From Actinoallomurus iriomotensis (lineage in GTDB: Bacteria; Actinomycetota; Actinomycetes; Streptosporangiales; Streptosporangiaceae): 64,000 nt of DNA. The notes below the pieces were generated by a model. The model had not been told where the DNA came from and did not search any database. It saw only the letters and a program-made list of their open reading frames with translations. A program made the translations under genes and the position numbers. The stretch covers positions 868,001 through 932,000 of the forward strand of contig NZ_BSTJ01000002.1 in NCBI RefSeq assembly GCF_030269445.1, written 5' to 3'. Of this stretch, positions 8,990 to 16,660 are shown in pieces (positions within the stretch are counted from its first letter, which is position 1; each line of letters opens with the position of its first letter).

Positions 8990-9541
8990 TTGCCGCCCGA
9001 CGAGACGTCGGCACGCCGACACCAGGTGCCCGGCGAACATCGCCGTACCGGGCGGATGACACCGACGCGCCGGCGCCAGGTCGTGGCGATGGCCGGGGAG
9101 GCCGTCGCCGACCTGGTCGCCGAGCAGCCAGGAGGCGCCTACGTCGCCGTGCCGGGCGAAGTCCCGGCGAACATCGCCGTGCCGGGCGAAGTCCCGGCGA
9201 ACATCCCCATATCAAACGGCAGCCCGGCGAACATCGCCTTGCCTGGCGGCAGCCCGGCGAATGTCGCCTTGCCTGGCGGAAGCCCGGCGAATGTCGCCTT
9301 GCCTGGCGGAAACGCGGCGGACATCGCCGTCGGGTCGGCGCGGCCCGGCACGCCGACCCGGATGGTGGCCCGGATCGGCGCCGGCCCCCTCGGCCGAACA
9401 CTCCGCGACCACCTCACCGCCAACGCCATCGGCGCCGAGACCGTCGTGACCGCACCCTCGTCGCCGGCCCGCATGCACCACGACGCGGACGGCCTGCGAA
9501 CCGACCGCGAACACCAGGAGGGAATCCGTGCCGTCCGATGA
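8990..9541 (+). pseudogene. Degenerate tandem copy of the pfkB 5' region with amplified 30-bp repeats
   Basis: An open frame of ~184 codons precedes the intact kinase. It can start at TTG 8990 behind an AGGAGG-like site that copies the RBS/start layout of pfkB (PPDETSARRHQV against PSDETPARRRQV). A second start-region copy follows (TPTRRRQVVAMAGEAVADLV), then six decapeptide repeats, then a stretch matching pfkB residues ~45-95 almost exactly (PTRMVARIGAGPLGRTLRDH). Only the first third of a PfkB kinase is represented, without the ATP-binding DTVGAGD half, so it cannot be an active kinase. The frame ends 14 bp inside pfkB and contains no stop, so it may still be translated and coupled to the kinase. 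The reading as a partial duplication is direct; whether it has a role is unknown. Confidence 0.7.
9149..9328 (+). repeat. Six tandem 30-bp repeats encoding (V/L)PG..PAN(I/V)A
   Basis: Six consecutive in-frame 30-base units start at 9149, 9179, 9209, 9239, 9269 and 9299. They encode VPGEVPANIA, VPGEVPANIP, ISNGSPANIA, LPGGSPANVA twice, and LPGGNAADIA. The repeated unit is the PfkB N-terminal substrate-binding motif (VPGGSPANVA in the intact kinase). The units differ from one another, so expansion was followed by drift. Confidence 0.9.
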
Positions 9542-10517
9542 GACGCCGGCGCGCCGGCGCCAGGTCGTGGCGGTGGCCGGGGAGGCCGTCGCCGACCTGG
9601 TCGCCGACCAGCCGGCCGGCGCCTACGTCGCCGTGCCGGGCGGAAGCCCGGCCAACGTCGCCGTAGGCCTGACGCGGCTCGGCACGCCGACCCGGATGGT
9701 GGCCCGGATCGGCGCCGATCCCCTCGGCCGAACACTCCGCGACCACCTCACCGCCAACGGCGTCGGCACCGAGACCGTCGTCACCGCGCATGAGCCCTCG
9801 TCGCTGGCCCTCGTTCATCACGACGCGGACGGGGTGCCCTCGTTCGACCTGCGGATCCAGGGCACCGCGGACTGGCAGTGGACCGAGGAGGAGGCGGCCG
9901 GGCTGCGGCTCGGCGACCTGGCCGCGCTGCACGTCGGGTCGCTGGCGCTCGTGATGCCGCCGGGCGCGGACGTGCTGGCCGCGCTGGCCCGCCGGATGCG
10001 CTCGGTGGCGACGATCAGTTACGACCCCAACTGCCGGCCGGCGGTGATCGAGGGCGTCCCGGACGCCCGGGTCCGGGTCGAGGCGCTGCTGCGGCTCGCG
10101 GATGTGGTCAAGCTGAGCGACGCCGACCTCGACTGGCTGCGTCCGGGCTGCGGGCCCGAGGAGCTCACCGAGGAACTTCTGTCGGCCGGGGTGAGCGTGG
10201 TCGCCGTGACGTACGGCGCGCGTGGCTCGATCGTCGCCGGGCGGCGGTGTCCCCCGCGCCGGGTGCCGGCCTACCGCGTGGACGTGGTCGACACGGTGGG
10301 CGCCGGCGACTCGTACATGAGCGCGGTCCTGGCCGGGCTCGGCCGTCGCGGGCTGCTCGGCGCCGGCCGACGGGACGCGCTCGCGGCGCTCGACGCCCCG
10401 GACCTGGTCGCGGTGTTCGACGAGGCGGCGCGCGCGGCCGCGCTGACCTGCTCGCGGCGGGGCGCCGACCCGCCGACCCGGGCCGAACTCGACGCGTTCC
10501 ACCCCACGTCCGGCTGA
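9528..10517 (+). CDS. PfkB-family carbohydrate kinase (fructokinase/ribokinase-like)
   Basis: 329 residues from GTG 9528 with the RBS AGGAGGG just upstream. PfkB signature 1 is present as PGGSPANVAVG (residues ~35-45), and signature 2 as DTVGAGDSYMSAVLAGL near residue 254, where the Asp of GAGD is the catalytic base. Length is normal for the family. It phosphorylates a sugar in the cytoplasm with ATP; lying downstream of the sugar importer on the same strand, it probably acts on the imported sugar. The 5' part is duplicated immediately upstream. Fructose, ribose or 2-keto-3-deoxygluconate cannot be told apart from sequence alone. Confidence 0.9.
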   Translation: MPSDETPARRRQVVAVAGEAVADLVADQPAGAYVAVPGGSPANVAVGLTRLGTPTRMVARIGADPLGRTLRDHLTANGVGTETVVTAHEPSSLALVHHDADGVPSFDLRIQGTADWQWTEEEAAGLRLGDLAALHVGSLALVMPPGADVLAALARRMRSVATISYDPNCRPAVIEGVPDARVRVEALLRLADVVKLSDADLDWLRPGCGPEELTEELLSAGVSVVAVTYGARGSIVAGRRCPPRRVPAYRVDVVDTVGAGDSYMSAVLAGLGRRGLLGAGRRDALAALDAPDLVAVFDEAARAAALTCSRRGADPPTRAELDAFHPTSG

Positions 10518-10616
10518 CTCCGGCGAGGCCGTTCGTCCCGGCACGGATGAGATCTGTGCCCCAACTACACGGACAAACGACCATAGAAGCGTTTAGATGG
10601 TGCAAGCTATGGTGCT

Positions 10617-11381
10617 ATGCAACATCGGCACCAGGAGACGCGGCGACCCCCGCGCGCCTACGACTTGGATGAACTCACCGGTTCATACGACTCAGAGCGC
10701 GACCCCTACGCCGGAGACTTCGCGGAGCCCAAGGGCGTACGCGCTCTTCGTCTGGTCAAGCGGGCGGCCACGAGCACTGTCGTGATCATGACGCTCGTCA
10801 TCGTGATCGTCTTCGTCATCGTGGCCAAGACCAACTTCGGCAAGGGCAAGCCGCCGCCCGGTGCGGCCGACATCTCCACCAACGAGATGCTGAAGGAGCT
10901 GTCGGGGTACCAGATGGACCCCGTCGTCGCCGGCGCCGAGGCCCAGGCCAAGCGCCGCGCGTACGAGAAGGCGGTCGCGGCGGAGAAGGCGGCGAAGAAG
11001 AAGGCGGCCGCCCGCGCCAAGGCGCTCAAGGAGAAGCGCGAGTGGGAGGCGCTCAAGAAGCGGATGAGCAACAACCCGAGCGCGGCCGAGAACCAGGCGT
11101 ACGCCAAGAAGATGAACGCGCTCAAGGGCTGGGGCGGCTGCTGGGGTTCCCTGCTGACGATGTGGAACCACGAGAGCGGCTGGAACGAGCACGCCACCAA
11201 CCCCGGCAGCGGCGCGTACGGGATCCCGCAGGCCCTGCCGGGCTCGAAGATGGCCTCGGCCGGAGCCGACTGGCGCAACAACGCGATGACCCAGATCGCC
11301 TGGGGGCTCGCCTACGTCGGCTCCCGCTACGGGGACCCCTGCAAGGCCTGGGGCTTCTGGCAGGCGCACCACTGGTACTGA
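10617..11381 (+). CDS. Membrane-anchored lytic-transglycosylase-like protein (SLT domain)
   Basis: 254 residues. A charged cytoplasmic tail is followed by one membrane helix (about 53-70), then an Ala/Lys/Glu-rich helical, possibly coiled-coil, stretch (about 105-150), and a C-terminal SLT-like domain from about residue 170. That domain contains WNHESGWNEHA, whose Glu is in the position of the catalytic acid, and GAYGIPQALPGSKMASAG. Topology places the domain outside the membrane, against the cell wall. The domain is short compared with full lytic transglycosylases, as is common in actinomycete secreted proteins of this type. No strong RBS precedes ATG 10617; the region upstream is unusually AT-rich and probably holds the promoter. 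Confidence 0.85.
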   Translation: MQHRHQETRRPPRAYDLDELTGSYDSERDPYAGDFAEPKGVRALRLVKRAATSTVVIMTLVIVIVFVIVAKTNFGKGKPPPGAADISTNEMLKELSGYQMDPVVAGAEAQAKRRAYEKAVAAEKAAKKKAAARAKALKEKREWEALKKRMSNNPSAAENQAYAKKMNALKGWGGCWGSLLTMWNHESGWNEHATNPGSGAYGIPQALPGSKMASAGADWRNNAMTQIAWGLAYVGSRYGDPCKAWGFWQAHHWY

Positions 11382-11384
11382 GCC

Positions 11385-11401
11385 GCCCGCCCGTGGCGGG
11401 C
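11385..11401. terminator. Short GC hairpin between convergent genes
   Basis: GCCCGCC (11385-11391) pairs with GGCGGGC (11395-11401) across a 3-base loop just after the SLT gene stop. The polyprenyl synthase gene ends on the other strand at 11417. There is no T run, so this is a weak, actinobacterial-style bidirectional terminator at best. Confidence 0.4.
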
Positions 11402-11416
11402 ACGGGACGGGACGTC

Positions 11417-12511
11417 TCAGCTTCCCCGGCCCGCCAGGGCGGCCGCCAGGTCGGTCAGCATCGCGACCCGCTCCGCTCCGACCTCACCGGCCGCGCCGGA
11501 GAGCGCGGCGACCGCCCGGTCGGTGCGCCGTTCGGCCGCGCGGCGCGCGGCGGCCATGCCGCCGCTGTTCCGTACGATGTCGGCCGCCTCGCGTACGGCG
11601 TCCGGGTCGGGGGCGTCGGGCCGGGCGCGGGCGAGGACGCCGGCGAGCTCCGGTCGCTCCCGCAGCGCGCACAGGACCGGCAGCGTGTAGACGCCCTCGG
11701 CGATGTCGTGGCCGGCCGGCTTGCCCATCACGCCCGAGGTCGCGGTGAGGTCGAGCAGGTCGTCGACGATCTGGAACGCCATGCCGACCTGCAGGCCGTA
11801 CTCGGCCAGGGCGGCGGTCGCCTCCTCGCCGAGGCCGCCGGCCATCGCGCCCAGCCGGCAGGAGGTCGCGAACAGCGCCGCGGTCTTGCCCTCGATCGCC
11901 GCGTAGTAGTCGTTCTCCGACCGCGCGGGGTCGAACAGCGCAGCGGACTCGCGCGCCTGGCCGTCGCACAGCCGGATGAACGTCCCGGCCGCCAGCGCGC
12001 CCTCGGTGCCGCCCAGCTCGCACGCGACGGCCAGGGCGCGGCCCAGCAGATAGTCGCCGGCGAGTACCGCGCGCACGTTGCCCATGCGGGCGTTGGCGCT
12101 GGTGACGCCGTGCCGCTGGGCCGCCTCGTCCATGACGTCGTCGTGCACGAGGCTCGCCAGGTGCAGCAGCTCGACGACGACGCCCGAGGCGACGGAGCGT
12201 TCCCGCTCCCCCGAACCGGCGTACGCGGCGGCGAGCACCAGCAGCGGGCGGAGCCGCTTGCCGCCCGCGAGGATCTCGGCCACGGCCTCGCCGATGATCG
12301 GCACGTCCCCGGCGACGGCGCGCGCGACGCCCCCCACGCACTCCTCCAGGTCGGCGGCCAGACGCCGCTCGCCGGCGAAGTCCGCGACGACGCGGTGCGG
12401 CGCGGCGGTGAGCAGCCCGCCGGTGCGACGGCGGGCGGCCGCGCGACCTGAGGGGTCCGGGGGTGCGGCGACCGCCGACGAGCGTCGCAACGCGTCCGGT
12501 GACGTTCCCAA
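11417..12511 (-). CDS. Polyprenyl diphosphate synthase (trans-isoprenyl chain elongation)
   Basis: 364 residues. The first Asp-rich motif is LVHDDVMDEA (about residue 121) and the second QIVDDLLDLT (about 247); GGKRLRPLL matches the conserved substrate-binding Lys/Arg region. These identify a trans-prenyltransferase that condenses isopentenyl diphosphate onto an allylic diphosphate, as in the menaquinone side-chain pathway. The start is a TTG at 12511 supported by GGGAGGT about 5-7 bases upstream; no ATG or GTG nearby is better placed. A UbiA-type prenyltransferase is encoded at 43.8 kb, but the two are far apart. Chain length cannot be assigned confidently. Confidence 0.92.
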   Translation of the reverse strand: MGTSPDALRRSSAVAAPPDPSGRAAARRRTGGLLTAAPHRVVADFAGERRLAADLEECVGGVARAVAGDVPIIGEAVAEILAGGKRLRPLLVLAAAYAGSGERERSVASGVVVELLHLASLVHDDVMDEAAQRHGVTSANARMGNVRAVLAGDYLLGRALAVACELGGTEGALAAGTFIRLCDGQARESAALFDPARSENDYYAAIEGKTAALFATSCRLGAMAGGLGEEATAALAEYGLQVGMAFQIVDDLLDLTATSGVMGKPAGHDIAEGVYTLPVLCALRERPELAGVLARARPDAPDPDAVREAADIVRNSGGMAAARRAAERRTDRAVAALSGAAGEVGAERVAMLTDLAAALAGRGS

Positions 12512-12941
12512 CAGGACCTCCCGCGAGTGGGGGACGGGCAGCTCTCGTTGACAACACTATTCAGGAATCCGCCATTGATCGGATTGTGCGAAGTTTTTCG
12601 AGAGAACCTCAACCCTGAAGACCAGCTGAGGTCACGGAGGTTCCGGCATGACCGGAAATATGTTATGGTCGCGCGCGATGTTGCACTTAATCGGCACTTG
12701 ACGGTGATTAAATAGCGATCGCCAATCATGGCGCTGACGTGCGTTTTCTCGCCATTGATGATCTTCGGCCGACGTCCGGGCGCCGGGAAGCACGCCGCCG
12801 CCACCCCCGTTACGGGCCCGGCGGCCAGCATCGGCTCCGGACATTGTCATCCGCTTATGGAATCGAACCCGTGCGCGATATTTCCTGGCAGCACCGGAGG
12901 CGGAAGGGTTCGTTTTCCCTCGCGCGCGATCGCGTCCAGGC
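12512..12941. other. 430-bp intergenic region, AT-rich in its left half
   Basis: Lies between the divergent start of the polyprenyl synthase gene and the 3' end of the lipoprotein gene. Roughly 12540-12740 is far more AT-rich than its surroundings and probably carries the minus-strand promoter of the polyprenyl synthase. It contains an inverted repeat TTCCGG-catga-CCGGAA (12641-12657). Short frames exist in it, but none has codon usage or similarity suggesting a gene. Confidence 0.6.
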
Positions 12942-13634
12942 TCAGCTCGCGGGGAGCTTGGACGCGACCGACCGTACGAGCTCGGGCAGCACGGTGTTCA
13001 CCCAGTAGGCGTGCGCGTCGGTCCGTTTCGGCTGGCCGGCGAAGCTGCCGATGAAGAGCGTCGGCCCGGCCCCGACCGAGAAGGCGATGTGGGGCATGCG
13101 GCAGTAGTAGTCGGTGCCGGCGTGCACGCACTCGCGCGCGCCGAGCCCCCCGGGCACGCGTGGCCGGCCCTGGGCCAGCGTGTCGTAGTTGTCCTTGACC
13201 GTGTCGGTGTCGCCGACGGCGACGTCCTCGACGCGTACGAGGTCGGGCTGGGAGCGCGGCCTCTTCTCGTCGCCGGCGACCCAGAACCGCGTCTCGCAGG
13301 CGGTGCCGGGGGCGTCACGGTCGTCGTCTCCGGCGCCCTCGCCGAGGTTGGTGACGCGGATCTGCTGCTCGCGCGGGGTCTGCTCGACCTTGGTGACCTG
13401 CGGCAGCACCGCCCTGAGGTCATCGGCGGTCAGCAGCTCACATGCCTTCGGCCAGCTGTCGAACCGCGTCAGGCCGTCGGCCTCGGCCGGGGCCAGCTTC
13501 AGCGTCGAGGCCGCGATCCGCGGCGTGCCGACCCGTATCGGCGGCGTCGTCCGCGCGTGGTGCCCGCACGACGCGGCCGTCAGCCCCCCGGCGACCAGCG
13601 CGGCGGCCGCCGCCCGTCCTCGTGTTCGCGCCAT
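12942..13634 (-). CDS. Secreted lipoprotein, DUF3558-like
   Basis: 230 residues with a lipoprotein signal: basic MARTRGR start, Ala-rich helix and lipobox LTAASC with Cys at about residue 23. The mature part contains KACELLTADDLRAVLPQV, the conserved opening of DUF3558-type actinobacterial lipoproteins, and scattered Cys (CETRF, ECVHAG, YYCRM) likely forming disulfides outside the cell. Function of the family is unknown. It faces no obvious operon partner; a small gene follows on its upstream side on the same strand. Confidence 0.75.
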   Translation of the reverse strand: MARTRGRAAAAALVAGGLTAASCGHHARTTPPIRVGTPRIAASTLKLAPAEADGLTRFDSWPKACELLTADDLRAVLPQVTKVEQTPREQQIRVTNLGEGAGDDDRDAPGTACETRFWVAGDEKRPRSQPDLVRVEDVAVGDTDTVKDNYDTLAQGRPRVPGGLGARECVHAGTDYYCRMPHIAFSVGAGPTLFIGSFAGQPKRTDAHAYWVNTVLPELVRSVASKLPAS

Positions 13635-13693
13635 GACACCGCGACCCTAACCGGCCCGGCGACGCCTCGCGCCGGCAGCCGTGCGTCACCGGG

Positions 13694-13915
13694 TCAGCCG
13701 CAGGCCAGCAGCGGCGGGCCGGAGTCGTCCTGCTGCTCCGGCGTCTCCTCGCCGAGGGCGCGCTGGGCCTGAAGCTCGCGCAGGGCCTTCAGCAGCGGAG
13801 CGTCGGCCTCCTCACGCCCGCCGACGTACTGGATGGCCTCGGCCAGTTCTTCACTCGTGAGCTGTGAGAGCGGCTTTCCGCCGGCCTTCCACAGTGGGCT
13901 GACGCCCTCATTCAT
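13694..13915 (-). CDS. Small hypothetical protein (73 aa)
   Basis: Starts at ATG 13915 ([19 protein letters not shown]); a GTG four codons upstream is possible, but the ATG has a GAGG about 11 bases upstream. The protein is hydrophilic, Leu/Glu/Gln-rich and probably helical ([29 protein letters not shown]), with no membrane segment or recognised domain. Third-codon positions are strongly GC, supporting a real gene. It is on the same strand as, and upstream of, the lipoprotein gene. An inverted repeat (13989-14007) lies in its promoter region. I do not recognise it. Confidence 0.6.
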   Translation of the reverse strand: MNEGVSPLWKAGGKPLSQLTSEELAEAIQYVGGREEADAPLLKALRELQAQRALGEETPEQQDDSGPPLLACG

Positions 13916-13988
13916 TTGTCCCAACACCTCTTCCCCCCGGGCCCGGCCGGCCCCTACGGGGCGTCGGCCGGGTAACAGAGCATGGCAA

Positions 13989-14007
13989 GTTCACCTTTGA
14001 CGTGAAC
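13989..14007. promoter_or_regulatory. Inverted repeat GTTCAC-N7-GTGAAC upstream of the 73-aa gene
   Basis: GTTCAC (13989-13994) and GTGAAC (14002-14007) form a dyad with a 7-base spacer, 74 bp upstream of ATG 13915 in an AT-richer patch. This has the look of a transcription-factor site, but the regulator is unknown. Confidence 0.4.
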
Positions 14008-14065
14008 GTCAGCCGCGCGGTTTCAATGCCGAATCGTGATCGATACTTCCCGGCACGATCGGTTT

Positions 14066-14494
14066 TTAACGCGGAGCGGGCACCGTCTGCGCCGGACCGG
14101 TCGCGGCGATCTCCGCGGTGCACTCCGGGCAGCGCCGCGCCCTGATCGGGATGCTGCGCGTGCACTCCGGGCACTCGCGCTCGGTGGCCTCCACGTCGCG
14201 CTCGAACAGCCGGAGCAGGCGGGCGACGGGCAGCACGATCACGAAGTACACGACCGCCGCGGAGATCAGGAAGGAGATCGCCACGGTGAGGAACGCACCG
14301 TACTTGAACGAGGTCTTGCCGACGTGGAGCACGAGGCTGTCGAAGTTGGGCTGGCCCCCGACCAGCGCGAGGAGCGGGTTGATGAACGAGTCGACGAACT
14401 GCTTGACCAGGCTGCTGAACTGCGTCCCGATCACCACCGCTACGGCGAGGTCGACGAGGTTCCCACGCAGGATGAACTTCCGGAAGCCACTCAT
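14066..14494 (-). CDS. mscL: Large-conductance mechanosensitive channel MscL with C-terminal zinc-ribbon tail
   Basis: 142 residues from ATG 14494; the start is set by the conserved MscL N-terminus MSGFRKFILRGNLVDLAVAV, and an AAGGGT lies just upstream. Two membrane helices (about 15-40 and 70-95) frame a periplasmic loop. The homopentamer opens under membrane tension to release solutes during osmotic downshock. The C-terminal cytoplasmic part is unusual: after the RLLRLFERD helix come two CPEC knuckles (CPEC about residues 112-115 and 126-129), followed by TAEIAATGP, resembling a zinc ribbon in place of the usual short amphipathic bundle. The channel call is firm; zinc binding is inferred. 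Confidence 0.92.
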   Translation of the reverse strand: MSGFRKFILRGNLVDLAVAVVIGTQFSSLVKQFVDSFINPLLALVGGQPNFDSLVLHVGKTSFKYGAFLTVAISFLISAAVVYFVIVLPVARLLRLFERDVEATERECPECTRSIPIRARRCPECTAEIAATGPAQTVPAPR

Positions 14495-14624
14495 GACCCT
14501 TCGCTTGCCCTCCGCACTGATTCCATGCCTGATCCACCCGCCGATCACTCATACCGGTGGGTTCGCCGCACCACCGTAGCGGCGCGGCGGCCGGAACAGA
14601 GCCGACATCGTCGGTTACGGTCCG

Positions 14625-15071
14625 ATGATGACCGATATCACTGACTTCCGCGGGCTGGTCGCCGCGGACCACGGCCTGGTGGTCGTCTCGACGCTCCGGG
14701 CCGACGGCAGCGTGCAGTCGACCGTGGTCAACGCCGGCGTGCTCCCGCATCCGGTGGGCGGCCACGAGGTCGTCGCCTTCGTCATACGCGGAGGCACGCG
14801 GAAACTCGCCAACCTCCGCGAGCGCCCGCGCGCCACCGTCACGATCCGGGCCGGATGGCAGTGGGTCACCGCGGAGGGGCCGGTCGAGCTCGCCGGGCCC
14901 GCCGACCCGCTCCCCGGTCTCGGCCCGGAAGACCTCCGGTGGCTGCTGAGAGACGTGTTCACCGCCGCGGGCGGCGAACACGACGACTGGGCCGACTACG
15001 ACCGCGCCATGGCGTCGGAAGGCCGTACCGCCGTCCTCCTCACTCCGGACCGGGTCTACTCCAACCCGTGA
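14625..15071 (+). CDS. PPOX-type split-barrel flavin/F420-dependent protein
   Basis: 148 residues with the pyridoxamine 5'-phosphate oxidase-like split barrel: DHGLVVVSTLRADGSVQSTVVN is replaced here by shorter landmarks VVSTLRADGSVQ at the first strands, TRKLANLRERPRATVTIR in the middle and the terminal TPDRVYSNP. This arrangement is typical of actinobacterial F420- or FMN-binding reductases (Rv1155-like). Start is the first of two adjacent ATG codons at 14625. It is a stand-alone gene between mscL and a methyltransferase. Cofactor and substrate cannot be fixed by eye. Confidence 0.8.
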   Translation: MMTDITDFRGLVAADHGLVVVSTLRADGSVQSTVVNAGVLPHPVGGHEVVAFVIRGGTRKLANLRERPRATVTIRAGWQWVTAEGPVELAGPADPLPGLGPEDLRWLLRDVFTAAGGEHDDWADYDRAMASEGRTAVLLTPDRVYSNP

Positions 15072-15119
15072 CGGCCGCCGCGGGTGTCCGCCTTGATGGG
15101 GGCGGGCATCATCGTGTCC

Positions 15120-15917
15120 ATGGCGGATGAGGACGGCTACCTGCTCGCCAACGCGCGGGCGGAGGCCGGGACGCGGTTCGAGGCGCTGTCGGCGATATTC
15201 GACCCGCCGACGTTCCGGCGGATCGACGCGCTGGGGATCGCGGCCGGGTGGCGGTGCTGGGAGGTGGGGGCCGGAGGGGCGTCCGTCCCGAGGGGGCTCG
15301 CCGACCGCGTCGGCCCCACCGGACGGGTCCTGGCGACCGACATCGACGTCCGCTGGGCGCGTGCGGCCGCGAGCGAGGTGGTCGAGGTGCGCCGGCACGA
15401 CGTCGCCCGCGACGACCCGCCGGACGAGGGGTTCGACCTGGTGCACGCGCGTCTGGTGCTGGTGCACGTCGCCGACCGCGAGCGGGCCCTCCGCTCGATG
15501 GTCGCCGCCCTGCGGCCCGGCGGCCGGATCCTCCTGGAGGACGCCGACCCCGCTCTGCAGCCGCTCGCCTCCCCGTACGAACACGGGCCGCGCGAACGGC
15601 TGGCCAACCGGATCCGCACCGGGTTCCGCGCGATGCTGGCCGAACGCGGCGCCGACCTCGCGTACGGGCGGCGGCTCCCCGCGTCGCTCCGGGCGGCCGG
15701 GCTGACCGGCGTCGCGGCCGAGGCGCACTTCCCGATCGCCTCCCCCGCCTGCGACCTGCTGGAGACGGCGACCGTCGCCCACATCCGCGACGGGCTGGTC
15801 GCCGGCGGTCACGCGACCGAGGAGGAGATCGAGCGCCACCTGGCCAACGTGGCGGCCGGCGGAATGGACCTGGCGACCGCGCCGATGGTCGCGGCCTGGG
15901 GACGCCGCCCGGAGTGA
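15120..15917 (+). CDS. Class I SAM-dependent methyltransferase
   Basis: 265 residues from ATG 15120 (MADEDGYLLANARAEAGTRF); the upstream in-frame ATG/TTG region lacks similarity. SAM-binding motif I appears as CWEVGAGGASVPRGLA, the acidic motif II as VLATDIDVRW, and the post-motif as FDLVHARLVLVHV followed by LRPGGRILLEDAD. This pattern is of ubiE/UbiG-like small-molecule methyltransferases common in actinomycetes. The methyl acceptor is unknown and the neighbours give no pathway. Confidence 0.85.
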   Translation: MADEDGYLLANARAEAGTRFEALSAIFDPPTFRRIDALGIAAGWRCWEVGAGGASVPRGLADRVGPTGRVLATDIDVRWARAAASEVVEVRRHDVARDDPPDEGFDLVHARLVLVHVADRERALRSMVAALRPGGRILLEDADPALQPLASPYEHGPRERLANRIRTGFRAMLAERGADLAYGRRLPASLRAAGLTGVAAEAHFPIASPACDLLETATVAHIRDGLVAGGHATEEEIERHLANVAAGGMDLATAPMVAAWGRRPE

Positions 15918-15960
15918 ACCGCACGAGGCCCCCGGCCGTCTCACTGATGGGGCGGCCGAC

Positions 15961-16650
15961 ATGACAGGGGGGCCGGTGCAGTTCATCGAGTCGAGCATCG
16001 TCGGGCTGCGGTCGGCGGTCATCACGCTGACGTGCCGTACGAGCCCGCTGCGGTTCGTGCTCTTCCCCATGGTCCACGTGGGAGAGCCCTCGTTCTACGC
16101 CGAGGTCACGGCGCGTGTGCGCGAGTGCGCGATCATCGTCGCCGAGGGGGCACCGGCCGGCACCGCACCGGTGCAGGAGCGGATGTCACGGCTGCGCCTC
16201 GACCGCCTCGTCGACCAGAACAACGCGCTGGACCTCGGGTCGCTGGGGATCCCGGTCTTCTGGGAGGCCGTGCCGCCTCCCCCACGGACGCACGCCGAGC
16301 GGATCCGGAACACGGCCGAGGACGCCTTCGGCGCGGTCGCGCTGCGCCTCCTGGGGCGGTACGGCGACCCGCTCAGCCTGCCGAGCCGCGACCAGGCCGA
16401 GTCGTACGACGAGCGCTGGGTGGAGGGACGTACGGCGCGGTGGTTCCGGGACCGCGTCGTCGACCGGCGGGACGACGCGCTCAACCACCGCCTGTCAGCG
16501 CTCTACCAGGAGCATCGCGAGCGGCCGATCGCGGTGGCGGTGGTGTACGGGGCCGCGCACATGCCGGCCGTCGTCGAACACCTGCGGGCGGAGTTCGACT
16601 ACTCCGTCAAGGGGGCGGAGTGGCTCATGGTCGCCGCCGCCCCGAGCTGA
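15961..16650 (+). CDS. TraB/GumN-family protein (putative)
   Basis: 229 residues. The protein has the layout of the TraB/PrgY/GumN (EreA-like fold) family: an N-terminal FVLFPMVHVGEPSFYAEV strand-helix with the conserved His and Glu, an internal IIVAEG, and a C-terminal AVVYGAAHMPAVVEHL with the conserved Gly-x-x-His. Members are thought to be hydrolases or proteases of uncertain substrate. No signal peptide or membrane segment is evident, so a cytoplasmic location is likely. Start ATG 15961 has only a weak purine stretch upstream. Confidence 0.65.
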   Translation: MTGGPVQFIESSIVGLRSAVITLTCRTSPLRFVLFPMVHVGEPSFYAEVTARVRECAIIVAEGAPAGTAPVQERMSRLRLDRLVDQNNALDLGSLGIPVFWEAVPPPPRTHAERIRNTAEDAFGAVALRLLGRYGDPLSLPSRDQAESYDERWVEGRTARWFRDRVVDRRDDALNHRLSALYQEHRERPIAVAVVYGAAHMPAVVEHLRAEFDYSVKGAEWLMVAAAPS

Positions 16651-16660
16651 CCGGACCCGC

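Noticed and set aside
12527-12715. Short frame in the AT-rich intergenic region
   Set aside because: No RBS, no similarity, and codon usage unlike the genome.
13960-14065. Terminator for mscL formed by ATCGTG and CACGAT near 14035-14060
   Set aside because: The T run is on the wrong strand for mscL and no plus-strand gene ends here.
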